Origin: Pseudomonas sp. 7SR1
Lineage (GTDB): Bacteria > Pseudomonadota > Gammaproteobacteria > Pseudomonadales > Pseudomonadaceae
Reading direction: 5' to 3'
Length of the DNA stretch: 64,000 bases
NCBI RefSeq assembly: GCF_900156465.1
Contig: NZ_LT707064.1
Span: 6,026,202 to 6,090,201 of the forward strand
Shown: piece after piece, positions 45,160 through 53,518 of the stretch
Position numbering within the stretch: the first letter of the stretch is position 1
Layout: each line of letters opens with the position of its first letter
Position numbers and translations under genes: made by a program
The notes under the pieces: model-generated
The model's input: the letters and a program-made list of their open reading frames with translations, nothing else
Databases searched by the model: none
Told to the model about the DNA's origin: nothing

Positions 45160-46776
45160 ATGAGCCAACAGTATCAACACGATGTTCTGGTAATCGGCAG
45201 CGGTGCCGCCGGACTGAGCCTTGCCCTGACATTGCCCCAGCATTTGCGCATCGCAGTGCTGAGCAAAGGCGACCTGGCCAACGGCTCGACATTCTGGGCC
45301 CAGGGCGGCGTCGCAGCCGTACTGGACGACACCGATACCATTGAATCCCACGTCGAGGACACCCTCAACGCCGGCGGCGGCCTGTGCAACCCGGAAGCGG
45401 TACGTTTCACCGTCGAGCACAGCCGGGAAGCCATCCAGTGGCTGATCGACCAGGGCGTGCCGTTTACCCGGGACGAGCACTCCGGCACCGAAGACGGCGG
45501 TTTTGAGTTCCACCTGACCCGTGAAGGCGGCCACAGTCATCGGCGCATCATCCATGCAGCCGATGCCACCGGCGCGGCGATTTTCAAGACCCTGCTGGCC
45601 CAGGCACGTCAACGGCCCAATATCGAACTGCTGGAACAGCGGGTCGCGATCGACCTGATCACCGAGAAACGCCTGGGCCTGGACGGCGACCGTTGCCTGG
45701 GTGCCTATGTGCTCAACCGTGGCACCGGCGAAGTCGATACCTACGGAGCCCGCTTCGTGATCCTGGCGTCCGGTGGCGCGGCGAAAGTCTACCTTTATAC
45801 CAGCAACCCCGACGGTGCCTGCGGCGACGGCATCGCCATGGCCTGGCGCTCGGGCTGCCGGGTGGCGAACCTGGAGTTCAATCAGTTCCACCCCACCTGC
45901 CTGTACCATCCGCTGGCCAAGAGCTTCCTGATCACCGAAGCCCTGCGTGGCGAAGGCGCGCACCTGAAGCTGCCCAATGGCGAACGTTTCATGCCACGCT
46001 TCGACCCGCGCGCCGAACTGGCGCCAAGGGATATCGTCGCCCGGGCCATCGACCATGAAATGAAGCGCCTGGGTATCGACTGCGTCTACTTGGACATCAG
46101 CCACAAACCCGAAGCCTTCATCAAGAGCCATTTCCCGACGGTGTACGAGCGCTGCCTGGAATTCTCCATCGACATCACCAGGCAACCGATCCCGGTGGTG
46201 CCTGCCGCGCACTACACCTGCGGCGGTGTGATGGTCGACCAGCACGGCCGCACCGACGTGCCGGGCCTGTACGCCATCGGCGAAACCAGCTTCACCGGCC
46301 TGCACGGCGCCAACCGCATGGCCAGCAACTCATTGCTGGAATGCTTCGTCTACGCCCGCTCGGCCGCGGCGGACATTCTGGAACAGTTGCCCCGGATCGC
46401 CGCTCCCACCGCACTGCCCTCCTGGGACGCCAGCCAGGTCACCGACTCGGACGAAGACGTGATCATCGCCCACAACTGGGACGAACTGAGGCGCTTCATG
46501 TGGGACTACGTCGGCATCGTGCGTACCAACAAGCGCCTGCAGCGGGCCCAGCACCGGGTGCGCCTGCTGCTGGATGAAATCGATGAGTTCTACAGTAACT
46601 ACAAAGTCAGCCGCGACCTGATCGAGCTGCGCAACCTGGCCCAGGTGGCGGAGCTGATGATCCGCTCGGCCATGGAGCGCAAGGAAAGCCGGGGCCTGCA
46701 TTACACCCTCGACTACCCGAACCTGTTGCCTGAAGCGCTGGACACTATCCTGGTGCCGCCCACCTACGCCGACTGA
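45160..46776 (+). CDS. nadB: L-aspartate oxidase
   Basis: A cytoplasmic FAD enzyme of 538 residues that oxidises aspartate to iminoaspartate, the first step of NAD synthesis. The dinucleotide motif is [15 protein letters not shown] (about 9-23), followed by [19 protein letters not shown] (about 43-61). The active site is around [25 protein letters not shown], then [19 protein letters not shown] (about 383-401). The C-terminal helical domain is complete. It is divergent from algU, as in other pseudomonads, and overlaps the end of convergent ygfX by 32 nt. Confidence 0.95.
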   Translation: MSQQYQHDVLVIGSGAAGLSLALTLPQHLRIAVLSKGDLANGSTFWAQGGVAAVLDDTDTIESHVEDTLNAGGGLCNPEAVRFTVEHSREAIQWLIDQGVPFTRDEHSGTEDGGFEFHLTREGGHSHRRIIHAADATGAAIFKTLLAQARQRPNIELLEQRVAIDLITEKRLGLDGDRCLGAYVLNRGTGEVDTYGARFVILASGGAAKVYLYTSNPDGACGDGIAMAWRSGCRVANLEFNQFHPTCLYHPLAKSFLITEALRGEGAHLKLPNGERFMPRFDPRAELAPRDIVARAIDHEMKRLGIDCVYLDISHKPEAFIKSHFPTVYERCLEFSIDITRQPIPVVPAAHYTCGGVMVDQHGRTDVPGLYAIGETSFTGLHGANRMASNSLLECFVYARSAAADILEQLPRIAAPTALPSWDASQVTDSDEDVIIAHNWDELRRFMWDYVGIVRTNKRLQRAQHRVRLLLDEIDEFYSNYKVSRDLIELRNLAQVAELMIRSAMERKESRGLHYTLDYPNLLPEALDTILVPPTYAD

Positions 46777-47197
46777 ACCTGAGCCGTACGCGCAGGCGCC
46801 GGTGCAGATCCGGTGCCAGCGCGTCTCGGGGCACGCAAATCGAGCGGACTCGCCGCTCACCCTTCAAGCGAAAGCGCAACACGACGATCAGTGGCAATGC
46901 CAGGCTGTCGGGACGCAACTGCACCGCCTGCCAGCCATCGGCGCGGTTCCAGAGTTGCCAGCCATCGAGGTCACGGCGCAACCCGCCAAAGGCCTGGCGA
47001 TGGCTCAACAGCAGATGACGCGGCACCGTCCAGGCACCATGGGCCAGGCACACCGCAACGCCAAGCGCTGCGAATCCGCTCGGTACAGACATCAGCAGTA
47101 ACGAGCCCAGGGCGAACGCCTGGGCCAGGAGATAGGCCGCCAGCAACTGCCCGGAGGCTCGCCAGCGGCATTCGAAGTGGTTATTTGGGCTGGACAC
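46745..47197 (-). CDS. ygfX: YgfX family membrane protein
   Basis: The product has 150 residues. Two adjacent transmembrane segments (about 18-38 and 40-58, [19 protein letters not shown] and [21 protein letters not shown]) precede a basic soluble domain with [33 protein letters not shown]. YgfX is usually encoded with SdhE and has been proposed to affect cell division proteins, but this is unsettled. It starts 17 nt inside the sdhE frame, and its end overlaps nadB on the other strand. Confidence 0.8.
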   Translation of the reverse strand: MSSPNNHFECRWRASGQLLAAYLLAQAFALGSLLLMSVPSGFAALGVAVCLAHGAWTVPRHLLLSHRQAFGGLRRDLDGWQLWNRADGWQAVQLRPDSLALPLIVVLRFRLKGERRVRSICVPRDALAPDLHRRLRVRLRFSRRRWAAPG

Positions 47198-47435
47198 GGT
47201 CCAGAATCATCCGAACCATGCGTTGCAATTCCGGGTCGTCGGATTCACTGCGCTCCATGAACCAGCCGAACATGTCCTGATCCTCGCACTCGAGCAGGCG
47301 GACATAGCAGGCACGATCCACTTCGTTAAGGTGGGGATAGACCTCTTTGACGAATGGCACCAGCAATACATCAAGTTCGAGCATGCCGCGACGGCTATGC
47401 CAGTAGAGGCGATTCAGTTCTACATCTTCGACCAT
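47181..47435 (-). CDS. sdhE: FAD assembly factor SdhE
   Basis: A cytoplasmic protein of 84 residues that promotes covalent flavin attachment to succinate dehydrogenase. The RGM motif is in [19 protein letters not shown] (about 8-26), and the conserved [12 protein letters not shown] (about 51-62) is present. ATG 47435 has GAGGAG 8 nt upstream; the longer frame is not supported. The start of ygfX overlaps its end, so the two are coupled. Confidence 0.92.
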   Translation of the reverse strand: MVEDVELNRLYWHSRRGMLELDVLLVPFVKEVYPHLNEVDRACYVRLLECEDQDMFGWFMERSESDDPELQRMVRMILDRVQPK

Positions 47436-47585
47436 GGAGGGCTCCTCAAATAGAGCGCAAGTATACAGGCACGGCCACGGCGGAACAGACAGCTTTGGTC
47501 GGGCACGACCGATCCTTTGTGAACTACCCATTTCAAGGGCGCCCCCTTATGATGTCCATCAGACTTTTTTATCCTGCGATGACCC

Positions 47586-48527
47586 ATGGCTGATTCCGCT
47601 TTTTTCTGCACCCTGTCCCACGAAGGCGTCCTCGCGGTTCGCGGCGTGGATGCCAGTAAATTCCTGCAGGGCCAATTGACCTGCAACCTCAACTACCTGA
47701 GCGACGAGCGGGCCAGCCTCGGCGCCCGCTGCACCCAGAAAGGCCGCATGCAGTCCAGCTTTCGCATCGTGCTCCAGGGCGACGGGGTGCTGATGGCAAT
47801 GGCCACCGAACTGCTCGAGCCGCAGTTGGCGGACCTGAAGAAATACGCGGTATTTTCCAAGGCCAGGCTCACCGACGAAAGCGCGGCCTGGGTCCGCTTC
47901 GGCCTGGAAAATGCCGACACGGCGCTCGCCGGCCTGGGCCTCGAGCTACCGGCTGACGTTGACTGTGTAGCGCGTCATGAATCCCTGATTGCCATCCGCG
48001 TCTCCCCCGGCCGCGTCGAACTGTGGGCGCCCGCCGAACAGGCCGACGCGCTCAAGATCCGCCTGCGCGAAGTAGTGGCCGAAGCCGACCTGAACCCGTG
48101 GCTGCTGGGCCAGATACGCGCAGGCATCGGCCAGGTCATGCCGGCTACCCGTGAACTGTTCATACCCCAGATGCTCAACCTGCAGGCCATCGGTGGCGTG
48201 AGTTTCAAGAAAGGCTGCTACACCGGCCAGGAAATCGTTGCCCGCATGCAGTACCTGGGCAAGCTCAAGCGGCGCCTCTATCGCCTGCAACTGGACGCCA
48301 ACGAATTGCCGGAACCGGGTACGGCGTTGTTTTCTCCCTCCCATGGCAGTTCCATCGGTGAAGTGGTGATCGCAGCCCGCGCCGAGCAAAATATTGAACT
48401 GCTGGCGGTGTTGCAGGCCGAAGCAGCAGAAGAGGGCAACGTGCACCTCGGGACGCTGGAAGGCCCGTCGCTGCAGTTGCTGGACCTGCCTTACGAACTG
48501 GACCGCGACCGCGAGATCCAGCGCTGA
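47586..48527 (+). CDS. ygfZ: folate-binding protein YgfZ (Fe-S cluster repair)
   Basis: The product has 313 residues and is related to GcvT. YgfZ uses folate to support repair or assembly of certain iron-sulfur enzymes in the cytoplasm. The signature KGCYTGQEIVARMQYLGKLKRRLYRL (about 212-237) contains the reactive cysteine, and the N-terminal DASKFLQGQLTCNLNYLSDERASLGARCTQKGRM is conserved. ATG 47586 gives the standard start. It is divergent from sdhE, as in many gammaproteobacteria. Confidence 0.92.
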   Translation: MADSAFFCTLSHEGVLAVRGVDASKFLQGQLTCNLNYLSDERASLGARCTQKGRMQSSFRIVLQGDGVLMAMATELLEPQLADLKKYAVFSKARLTDESAAWVRFGLENADTALAGLGLELPADVDCVARHESLIAIRVSPGRVELWAPAEQADALKIRLREVVAEADLNPWLLGQIRAGIGQVMPATRELFIPQMLNLQAIGGVSFKKGCYTGQEIVARMQYLGKLKRRLYRLQLDANELPEPGTALFSPSHGSSIGEVVIAARAEQNIELLAVLQAEAAEEGNVHLGTLEGPSLQLLDLPYELDRDREIQR

Positions 48528-48562
48528 TCGCAGCATTTGTCGCAACACCCTAGAGAACCGAA

Positions 48563-49384
48563 ATGAGCGATTTGGCGGATAAGGTCCTGCGGGATTTGGT
48601 GGAGGCCATCGATAACGATGACCTGGTTCTGCCGACATTACCGGAAGTGGCCCTGCAGATTCGCCGGGCCGCGGAAGACCCGGAGATCAGCGTCAGCAAC
48701 CTGAGCAAGGTGATCGGCCGCGATACGGCGCTTTCGGCGCGCCTGATAAAAGTGGTCAACAGCCCGCTGCTGCGCGCCACCCAGGAAGTCACCGACCTGC
48801 ACACTGCCATCACCCGCCTGGGCGTCAACTACAGCAGCAACCTGGCCATCGGCCTGGTCATGGAGCAGATCTTCCACGCCCGCTCCGAGGTGGTGGAACA
48901 GAAGATGCGCGAGGTCTGGCGAAAAAGCCTGGAGATCGCTGGCATCAGCTATGCGCTGTGCCGTGGCTACACGCAACTCAAGCCCGACCAGGCCGCGCTG
49001 GGTGGCCTGGTGCACCAGATCGGCGTGCTGCCGATCCTGACCTATGCCGAAGACCATAACGAATTGCTGTCGGACCCCATCAGCCTCAGTCATGTGATCG
49101 ACACGATCCACCCGGTGCTGGGTGACAAGCTGCTCAGCGTCTGGGAGTTCCCGGAGCGATTGGTGAAGCTGCCAGGCCTGTACCTGGATTTCAGCCGAGA
49201 GTCGAAGCAGCTCGATTATGTCGACCTGGTACAGGTCGCGGCGCTGTACTGCTACAAGGACACCGATCATCCCCTCGGCAGGATCGATGTGTTCAGGGTC
49301 CCGGCCTTCAAGAAGCTGGGCATCGACCCGGACAACAAGGACCGTTGCGCGGACATCGAAGAAGCGCGATCGATGTTCTACTGA
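48563..49384 (+). CDS. HDOD domain protein
   Basis: A cytoplasmic protein of 273 residues with a single HDOD domain (about 18-215), starting LPTLPEVALQIRRAAEDPEISVSNLSKVIGRDTALSARLIKVVNSPLL. The His-Asp pair of active HD phosphodiesterases is absent, as usual for this group, and there is no EAL, GGDEF or receiver domain. Such proteins act as signalling scaffolds and often affect motility or chemotaxis in pseudomonads. ATG 48563 has AGAGAA upstream. It follows ygfZ by 35 nt. Confidence 0.83.
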   Translation: MSDLADKVLRDLVEAIDNDDLVLPTLPEVALQIRRAAEDPEISVSNLSKVIGRDTALSARLIKVVNSPLLRATQEVTDLHTAITRLGVNYSSNLAIGLVMEQIFHARSEVVEQKMREVWRKSLEIAGISYALCRGYTQLKPDQAALGGLVHQIGVLPILTYAEDHNELLSDPISLSHVIDTIHPVLGDKLLSVWEFPERLVKLPGLYLDFSRESKQLDYVDLVQVAALYCYKDTDHPLGRIDVFRVPAFKKLGIDPDNKDRCADIEEARSMFY

Positions 49385-49421
49385 TCGAGCCCATGCCTCC
49401 CTCCAACTGACTTCAAGCCGC

Positions 49422-49456
49422 CTGTGGCGAGGGCATATATTCCTTCGCCGCCACAG
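49422..49456. repeat. REP-like hairpin
   Basis: CTGTGGCG (49422-49429) pairs with CGCCACAG (49449-49456) around a 19-nt A/T-rich loop, between the convergent HDOD and tctE genes. Confidence 0.6.
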
Positions 49457-49469
49457 TATCTGCCTTTCG

Positions 49470-50861
49470 TCAATCCGAGCCCGGGATAAAGCTCACCCGC
49501 ACCTTCAACCCGCCTTCCTGTCCGTCGTGCAGGCTGATCTGGGCCAGGTGGGCACGGCAGATTTCCCCGACGATCGCCAACCCCAGGCCGGAACCGGCGA
49601 CTTGCTGGTTGCGTCGATAGAAGCGCTCGAAGACACGATCGCGCTCGTGCAGCGGAATACCGGGACCGTCATCCTCGACCTCCAGCACCGCCGGCGCAGT
49701 GACCCGCAGGATCACATTGCCGCCCGACGGTGTATGGGCCAGGGCGTTATCCACAAGATTGCTCAACAGCTCGTTCAACAACGTCGGCTCACCCCGCAGC
49801 CACACCGGCTCGTCCGCCTCCAGGGCCAAGGCCACGCCACGGGCATGAGCCAACGGCGCCATGGCCATGCCCAGTTCCCGGGCCAACTGACTGAGATCCA
49901 ACAGCTGCGCGCCACCTTCGGCAATGGCCCGGGCACCGTTCTCCACCCGGGCCAGGGACAGCAACTGGTTGGCCAGGTGAGTCAGGCGGTCGGTGCCCTG
50001 GGCCGCGGTTTCCAGGGTTTCCCTCCAGGTCGCCGGCTCATTGGCACGCAAGCCCAGCTCAAGCCGTGCCTTGAGCGCAGCCAGGGGCGTTCGCAGCTCA
50101 TGAGCGGCATCGGCGATGAACTGCGCCTGCCGTTCGAATTGCCCGCGCAGGCGCTCGGTGAAATGGTTCAGAGCCCTCACCAATGGCCATAATTCGTGCT
50201 GCACCTCCACCAGGGGCAACGGGCGCAGGTCGTCCGACTGACGCTCCTCCACCGCCGTGCGCAAGCGCTCCAGCGGGCGCAACGCGGCGCTGACCGCAAA
50301 CCACACCAGCAACAACGCGCCCACGGCCAGCATGCCCAGGCGCAACAGCGTATCGGCCATCAGGCTGCGAGCCATCCTGACCCGAGCTTCTTCGGTCTCC
50401 GCCACGCGGATCTCCGCCATGCCGTTCATGTTCGGCTCACTCACGGCCTTGAGCAGGCTCACCACTCGCACGGTCTGACCCTGATAGTTGGCGTTGTAAA
50501 AGCGTGCCAGGGCCGGGTAATCGTCCGTGCGGGGCGTACCGGGTGGCGGGCCTGGAAGATTTTCGTAGCCGGAAATCAGCTTCTGGTTGATGTCGTTGAC
50601 CTGATAGTAGATGCGTCCCGCGCTGTCGTAGGCGAAGGTGTCCAGGGCCACATAAGGCACATCGGCGCTTAGACTGCCGTCACGCTGGGACAGGCCGGCA
50701 GCGATGGTCCGGGCCGAGGCCAAGAGGGTCCGGTCATAGGCGGTATCCGCCGCTTCGCGGCCGTTCCAGTAGGCGCTCAGGCCGCTGGCCAGCATCAGCA
50801 CCACCAACAGCAACGCCAGGTTACGCAGTAGCCGCCAGCGCAGGCTGTCAGGCTTATGCAT
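49470..50861 (-). CDS. tctE: sensor histidine kinase TctE
   Basis: An inner-membrane kinase of 463 residues. The first transmembrane segment is at about 10-30, and a periplasmic sensor region (about 31-170) contains LDTFAYDSAGRIYYQVNDINQKLISGYENLPGPP, characteristic of tricarboxylate-sensing kinases. The second segment is at about 172-192, followed by HAMP. The H-box is FIADAAHELRTPLAALKARLE (about 247-267), followed by N, G1 and G2 boxes. It overlaps tctD by 8 nt and lies opposite tctCBA. Confidence 0.9.
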   Translation of the reverse strand: MHKPDSLRWRLLRNLALLLVVLMLASGLSAYWNGREAADTAYDRTLLASARTIAAGLSQRDGSLSADVPYVALDTFAYDSAGRIYYQVNDINQKLISGYENLPGPPPGTPRTDDYPALARFYNANYQGQTVRVVSLLKAVSEPNMNGMAEIRVAETEEARVRMARSLMADTLLRLGMLAVGALLLVWFAVSAALRPLERLRTAVEERQSDDLRPLPLVEVQHELWPLVRALNHFTERLRGQFERQAQFIADAAHELRTPLAALKARLELGLRANEPATWRETLETAAQGTDRLTHLANQLLSLARVENGARAIAEGGAQLLDLSQLARELGMAMAPLAHARGVALALEADEPVWLRGEPTLLNELLSNLVDNALAHTPSGGNVILRVTAPAVLEVEDDGPGIPLHERDRVFERFYRRNQQVAGSGLGLAIVGEICRAHLAQISLHDGQEGGLKVRVSFIPGSD

Positions 50862-51525
50862 CGCGGGTTTCCAGCAGGTAGCCCAGGCCTCTGAAGGTCA
50901 CGATTGCCACGGCATGCCCATCGAGCTTCTTGCGCAGGCGATGAATGTAGATTTCGATGGCATCGGGGCTGGCTTCTTCATCCAGGCCGAACACCTGGGC
51001 CGCCAGTTGCTCCTTGCTCATCACCCGCCCCGGCCGAGCGATCAAGGCCTCCAGCACCGCTTGCTCGCGGGAGGTGAGGGTCAGCAGTTCCTCGTCGAGG
51101 GTGAAGCGGCGGGTATCCAGGTCATAGACCAATGCCCCGCAACGCTGCTGGCGTTCGCCACCCAATACGCTACGGCGCAACAGGGCCTTGACCCGTGCTT
51201 CGAGTTCGGTGAGTTCGAACGGCTTGGCCAGGTAATCGTCGGCGCCCAGATTCAGGCCATGGACCCGGTCCTTCACATCGCTGCGAGCGGTCAGCATCAA
51301 TACCGGCAGGGTCTTGCCCCTGGCCCGCAGGCGCGCCAGCACTTCAAAGCCGTCCATGCGCGGCAGCCCTACGTCCAGGATGGCCACGGCATATTCCTCG
51401 CTGCTCAACGCCAGGTCGGCGGCTACCCCGTCGTGCAGCACATCCACGGTCAGACCGGTGCTCTTGAGCGCCTGGGCCACGCTTTCGGCGAGCTGAAGAT
51501 GGTCTTCGACGAGCAGAACACGCAT
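50854..51525 (-). CDS. tctD: response regulator TctD (OmpR/PhoB family)
   Basis: The product has 223 residues. The receiver domain has the phosphorylation site Asp51 (AILDVGLPRMDG), the acidic pair in LVEDH, and Lys in DDYLAKPFEL. The C-terminal winged helix has LTLTSREQAVLEALIARPGRVMSKEQL and IEIYIHRLRKKL. It activates citrate/tricarboxylate uptake genes with TctE. It is divergent from tctCBA, and the three tandem repeats at 51616-51644 in between are its probable binding sites. Confidence 0.92.
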   Translation of the reverse strand: MRVLLVEDHLQLAESVAQALKSTGLTVDVLHDGVAADLALSSEEYAVAILDVGLPRMDGFEVLARLRARGKTLPVLMLTARSDVKDRVHGLNLGADDYLAKPFELTELEARVKALLRRSVLGGERQQRCGALVYDLDTRRFTLDEELLTLTSREQAVLEALIARPGRVMSKEQLAAQVFGLDEEASPDAIEIYIHRLRKKLDGHAVAIVTFRGLGYLLETRDA

Positions 51526-51615
51526 GGGTATTTCCTCGATTCAGGGACAGTCGGCGCCATTCACTGGCGCGGAGTTTACAGCCGCATCCGGTGCTGTGAA
51601 GCCAAAAAACATCTT

Positions 51616-51644
51616 GAAAGCTTTTGAAAGGTTAGCGAAAGGTT
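51616..51644 (+). promoter_or_regulatory. three tandem response-regulator repeats before the tct operon
   Basis: GAAAGCTT (51616-51623), GAAAGGTT (51626-51633) and GAAAGGTT (51637-51644) recur at 10- and 11-bp intervals, one helical turn apart, as for PhoB/OmpR-type regulators. A GATAGA at 51650-51655 could be the -10 box, so the repeats would replace the -35 element. TctD is the obvious candidate. Confidence 0.65.
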
Positions 51645-51731
51645 GGGCCGATAGAGTCTTGCAAGGATAGTTTCGGCTGTCCGCAGCCAACACGATGAAC
51701 GAAAAACGCCTCGAAGCGTTTTCGCCCGAAT

Positions 51732-51742
51732 AAGAACAATAA
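51732..51742 (+). promoter_or_regulatory. Hfq/Crc motif upstream of the small tct leader ORF
   Basis: AAGAACAATAA contains the AAnAAnAA pattern bound by Hfq/Crc and lies directly before a GCGGAG ribosome site and the ATG at 51758. A hairpin, AAAACGC/GCGTTTT, is just upstream (51703-51722). Confidence 0.5.
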
Positions 51743-51757
51743 AGCGGAGTATTCACC

Positions 51758-51943
51758 ATGCTCTCCATGCAGCTCCAGGCCCCAGTGCCTGCCCGCCCTT
51801 CCCGTTCCAATCCGATTGCCCTGGCCGGCGTCGAGTCCATGACTCTGCCGAAGCCGGCGTACATCTATGGCCAACTCACCATGTCCCATGACTTCGATGG
51901 ATCGGGGATGGCAAGGCCGAGCGTCATGAACGACTGCATGTAA
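51758..51943 (+). CDS. small ORF (61 aa) leading the tct operon
   Basis: An ATG at 51758 with GCGGAG 8 nt upstream opens 61 codons, starting MLSMQLQAPVPARPSRSNP and ending HDFDGSGMARPSVMNDCM, 79 nt before tctC. No domain or signal peptide is recognisable. Its own ribosome site and Hfq/Crc motif favour translation; the lack of any known family argues against a real protein. It may instead serve as a leader whose translation affects tctC. In other pseudomonads an OprD-type porin gene (opdH) often lies next to tct genes; this ORF is not a porin fragment. Confidence 0.4.
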   Translation: MLSMQLQAPVPARPSRSNPIALAGVESMTLPKPAYIYGQLTMSHDFDGSGMARPSVMNDCM

Positions 51944-51997
51944 CGAACCCGCTGACCGGCTCCGCTCCGGACCCGGCAACGCCAGATTTGCACACAC

Positions 51998-52005
51998 AAC
52001 AACAA
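51998..52005 (+). promoter_or_regulatory. Hfq/Crc motif upstream of tctC
   Basis: AACAACAA, an exact AAnAAnAA motif, lies 6 nt before the TGTGGAG ribosome site of tctC. Binding of Hfq with Crc would block tctC translation while preferred carbon sources are present. Confidence 0.65.
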
Positions 52006-52022
52006 CTCCTGTGGAGACCGTA

Positions 52023-53000
52023 ATGAGCCCATCACTGCGTAAAATCGCTCTCGCCGCCGGTTGCCTGGTATTCGCCGGGCAACTGCTCGCCGAACCCAAG
52101 CGCCCCGAATGCATCGCCCCGGCCTCCCCTGGCGGTGGCTTCGACCTGACCTGCAAGCTGGCGCAGAGTGCGCTGGTCAATGAGAAATTGCTGACCAAGC
52201 CGATGCGCGTCACCTACATGCCGGGCGGTGTTGGCGCGGTGGCCTACAACGCAGTAGTCGCCCAGCGCCCCGCCGATGCCGGTACGCTGGTGGCCTGGTC
52301 CAGCGGTTCGCTGCTGAACCTGGCCCAGGGCAAATTCGGTCGCTTCGATGAAAGCGCCGTGCGCTGGCTGGCCGCTGTCGGCACCAGCTATGGCGCCATC
52401 GCGGTGAAAAGCGATTCGCCCTACAAGACCCTGGACGATCTGGTCCAGGCCCTGAAGAAAGATCCGGGCTCGGTGGTCATCGGTTCCGGCGGCACCGTGG
52501 GCAGCCAGGACTGGATGCAGACGGCCCTGATCGCCAAGGCCGCCGGCATCAACCCTCGCGACCTGCGCTACGTGGCACTCGAAGGCGGCGGCGAGATCGC
52601 CACGGCCCTGCTGGGCGGACACATCCAGGTCGGCAGTACCGACATTTCCGACTCCATGCCGCACATCCAGAGCGGTGACATGCGTCTGCTGGCGGTGTTC
52701 GCCGAGAAGCGCATCGATGAGCCAGAAATGAAGGAAATCCCCACCGCTCGCGAACAGGGCTACGACATCGTCTGGCCAGTGGTTCGCGGCTTCTACCTCG
52801 GGCCAAAGGTCAGCGACGAAGACTACGCCTGGTGGAAAGAGGCGTTCGACAAGCTGCTGGCTTCGCAGGAGTTCGCCAAGCTGCGTGACCAGCGCGAGCT
52901 GTTCCCGTTTGCCATGACCGGTCCGGAGCTGGACACCTACGTGAAGAAACAAGTGGCTGATTACAAGGTGCTGGCCAAAGAGTTCGGCCTGATCCAGTAA
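52023..53000 (+). CDS. tctC: tripartite tricarboxylate transporter substrate-binding protein TctC
   Basis: A periplasmic protein of 325 residues that captures citrate or a related tricarboxylate and passes it to TctAB. The signal peptide is MSPSLRKIALAAGCLVFAGQLLA. The mature part has APASPGGGFDLTCKLAQ (ligand loop 1), MPGGVGAVAYNAVV, and IGSGGTVGSQDWMQTALIAKAAG, all typical of the Bug/TctC family. ATG 52023 has TGTGGAG upstream. It is first of tctC-tctB-tctA-abrB and is preceded by an Hfq/Crc motif. Confidence 0.92.
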   Translation: MSPSLRKIALAAGCLVFAGQLLAEPKRPECIAPASPGGGFDLTCKLAQSALVNEKLLTKPMRVTYMPGGVGAVAYNAVVAQRPADAGTLVAWSSGSLLNLAQGKFGRFDESAVRWLAAVGTSYGAIAVKSDSPYKTLDDLVQALKKDPGSVVIGSGGTVGSQDWMQTALIAKAAGINPRDLRYVALEGGGEIATALLGGHIQVGSTDISDSMPHIQSGDMRLLAVFAEKRIDEPEMKEIPTAREQGYDIVWPVVRGFYLGPKVSDEDYAWWKEAFDKLLASQEFAKLRDQRELFPFAMTGPELDTYVKKQVADYKVLAKEFGLIQ

Positions 53001-53055
53001 CCGTCTCTGTTCACGTGGCGGCGCCGGCATCACCGGCGCCGCCCAGGAGTTAGTC

Positions 53056-53517
53056 ATGCTCACCATCCAACGAATTTTTGCTGCGGTGCTACTGCTGGTC
53101 TGCATCGGCCTCGCGCTGATGGCCTGGCCGTATCAGGCAGCGTTTTCCTACGAGCCTGTCGGCCCGCGCGCCTTTCCCCTGCTGATGCTGGGGCTGATGG
53201 GCGCGGCATTGCTGTACATGGTGTTCCGTCCGGCCCCCATCGTGCACAGCGATGAAGACCGGCAGCTGGACCGTGAAACCCTGAAGAAGATCGGCATCTG
53301 CGTGGCGCTGCTGCTGATATTCGCCGGCACCTTCGAGCCCCTGGGCTTCATCCTCGCCAGTGTCCTGACCGGCGTACCAATGGCCCGCCTGTATGGCGGT
53401 CGCTGGATCCCGAGCGTGGTGATCATCAGCCTGATGGCCATTGGTCTTTATCTATTGTTCGACAAGTTGATGGACGTTCCCCTGCCCCTGGGCCTGCTCG
53501 ACGTCCTGGAGAACTGA
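53056..53517 (+). CDS. tctB: tripartite tricarboxylate transporter small membrane subunit TctB
   Basis: A membrane protein of 153 residues with four hydrophobic segments (about 7-25, 40-58, 80-98 and 120-140). The short EPVGPRAFPLLML motif near the first loop is typical of TctB. It supports the large TctA channel. GCCCAGGAGTT precedes its start at ATG 53056, and its stop is 1 nt before the tctA start, so the two are translated together. Confidence 0.9.
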   Translation: MLTIQRIFAAVLLLVCIGLALMAWPYQAAFSYEPVGPRAFPLLMLGLMGAALLYMVFRPAPIVHSDEDRQLDRETLKKIGICVALLLIFAGTFEPLGFILASVLTGVPMARLYGGRWIPSVVIISLMAIGLYLLFDKLMDVPLPLGLLDVLEN

Positions 53518-53518
53518 T

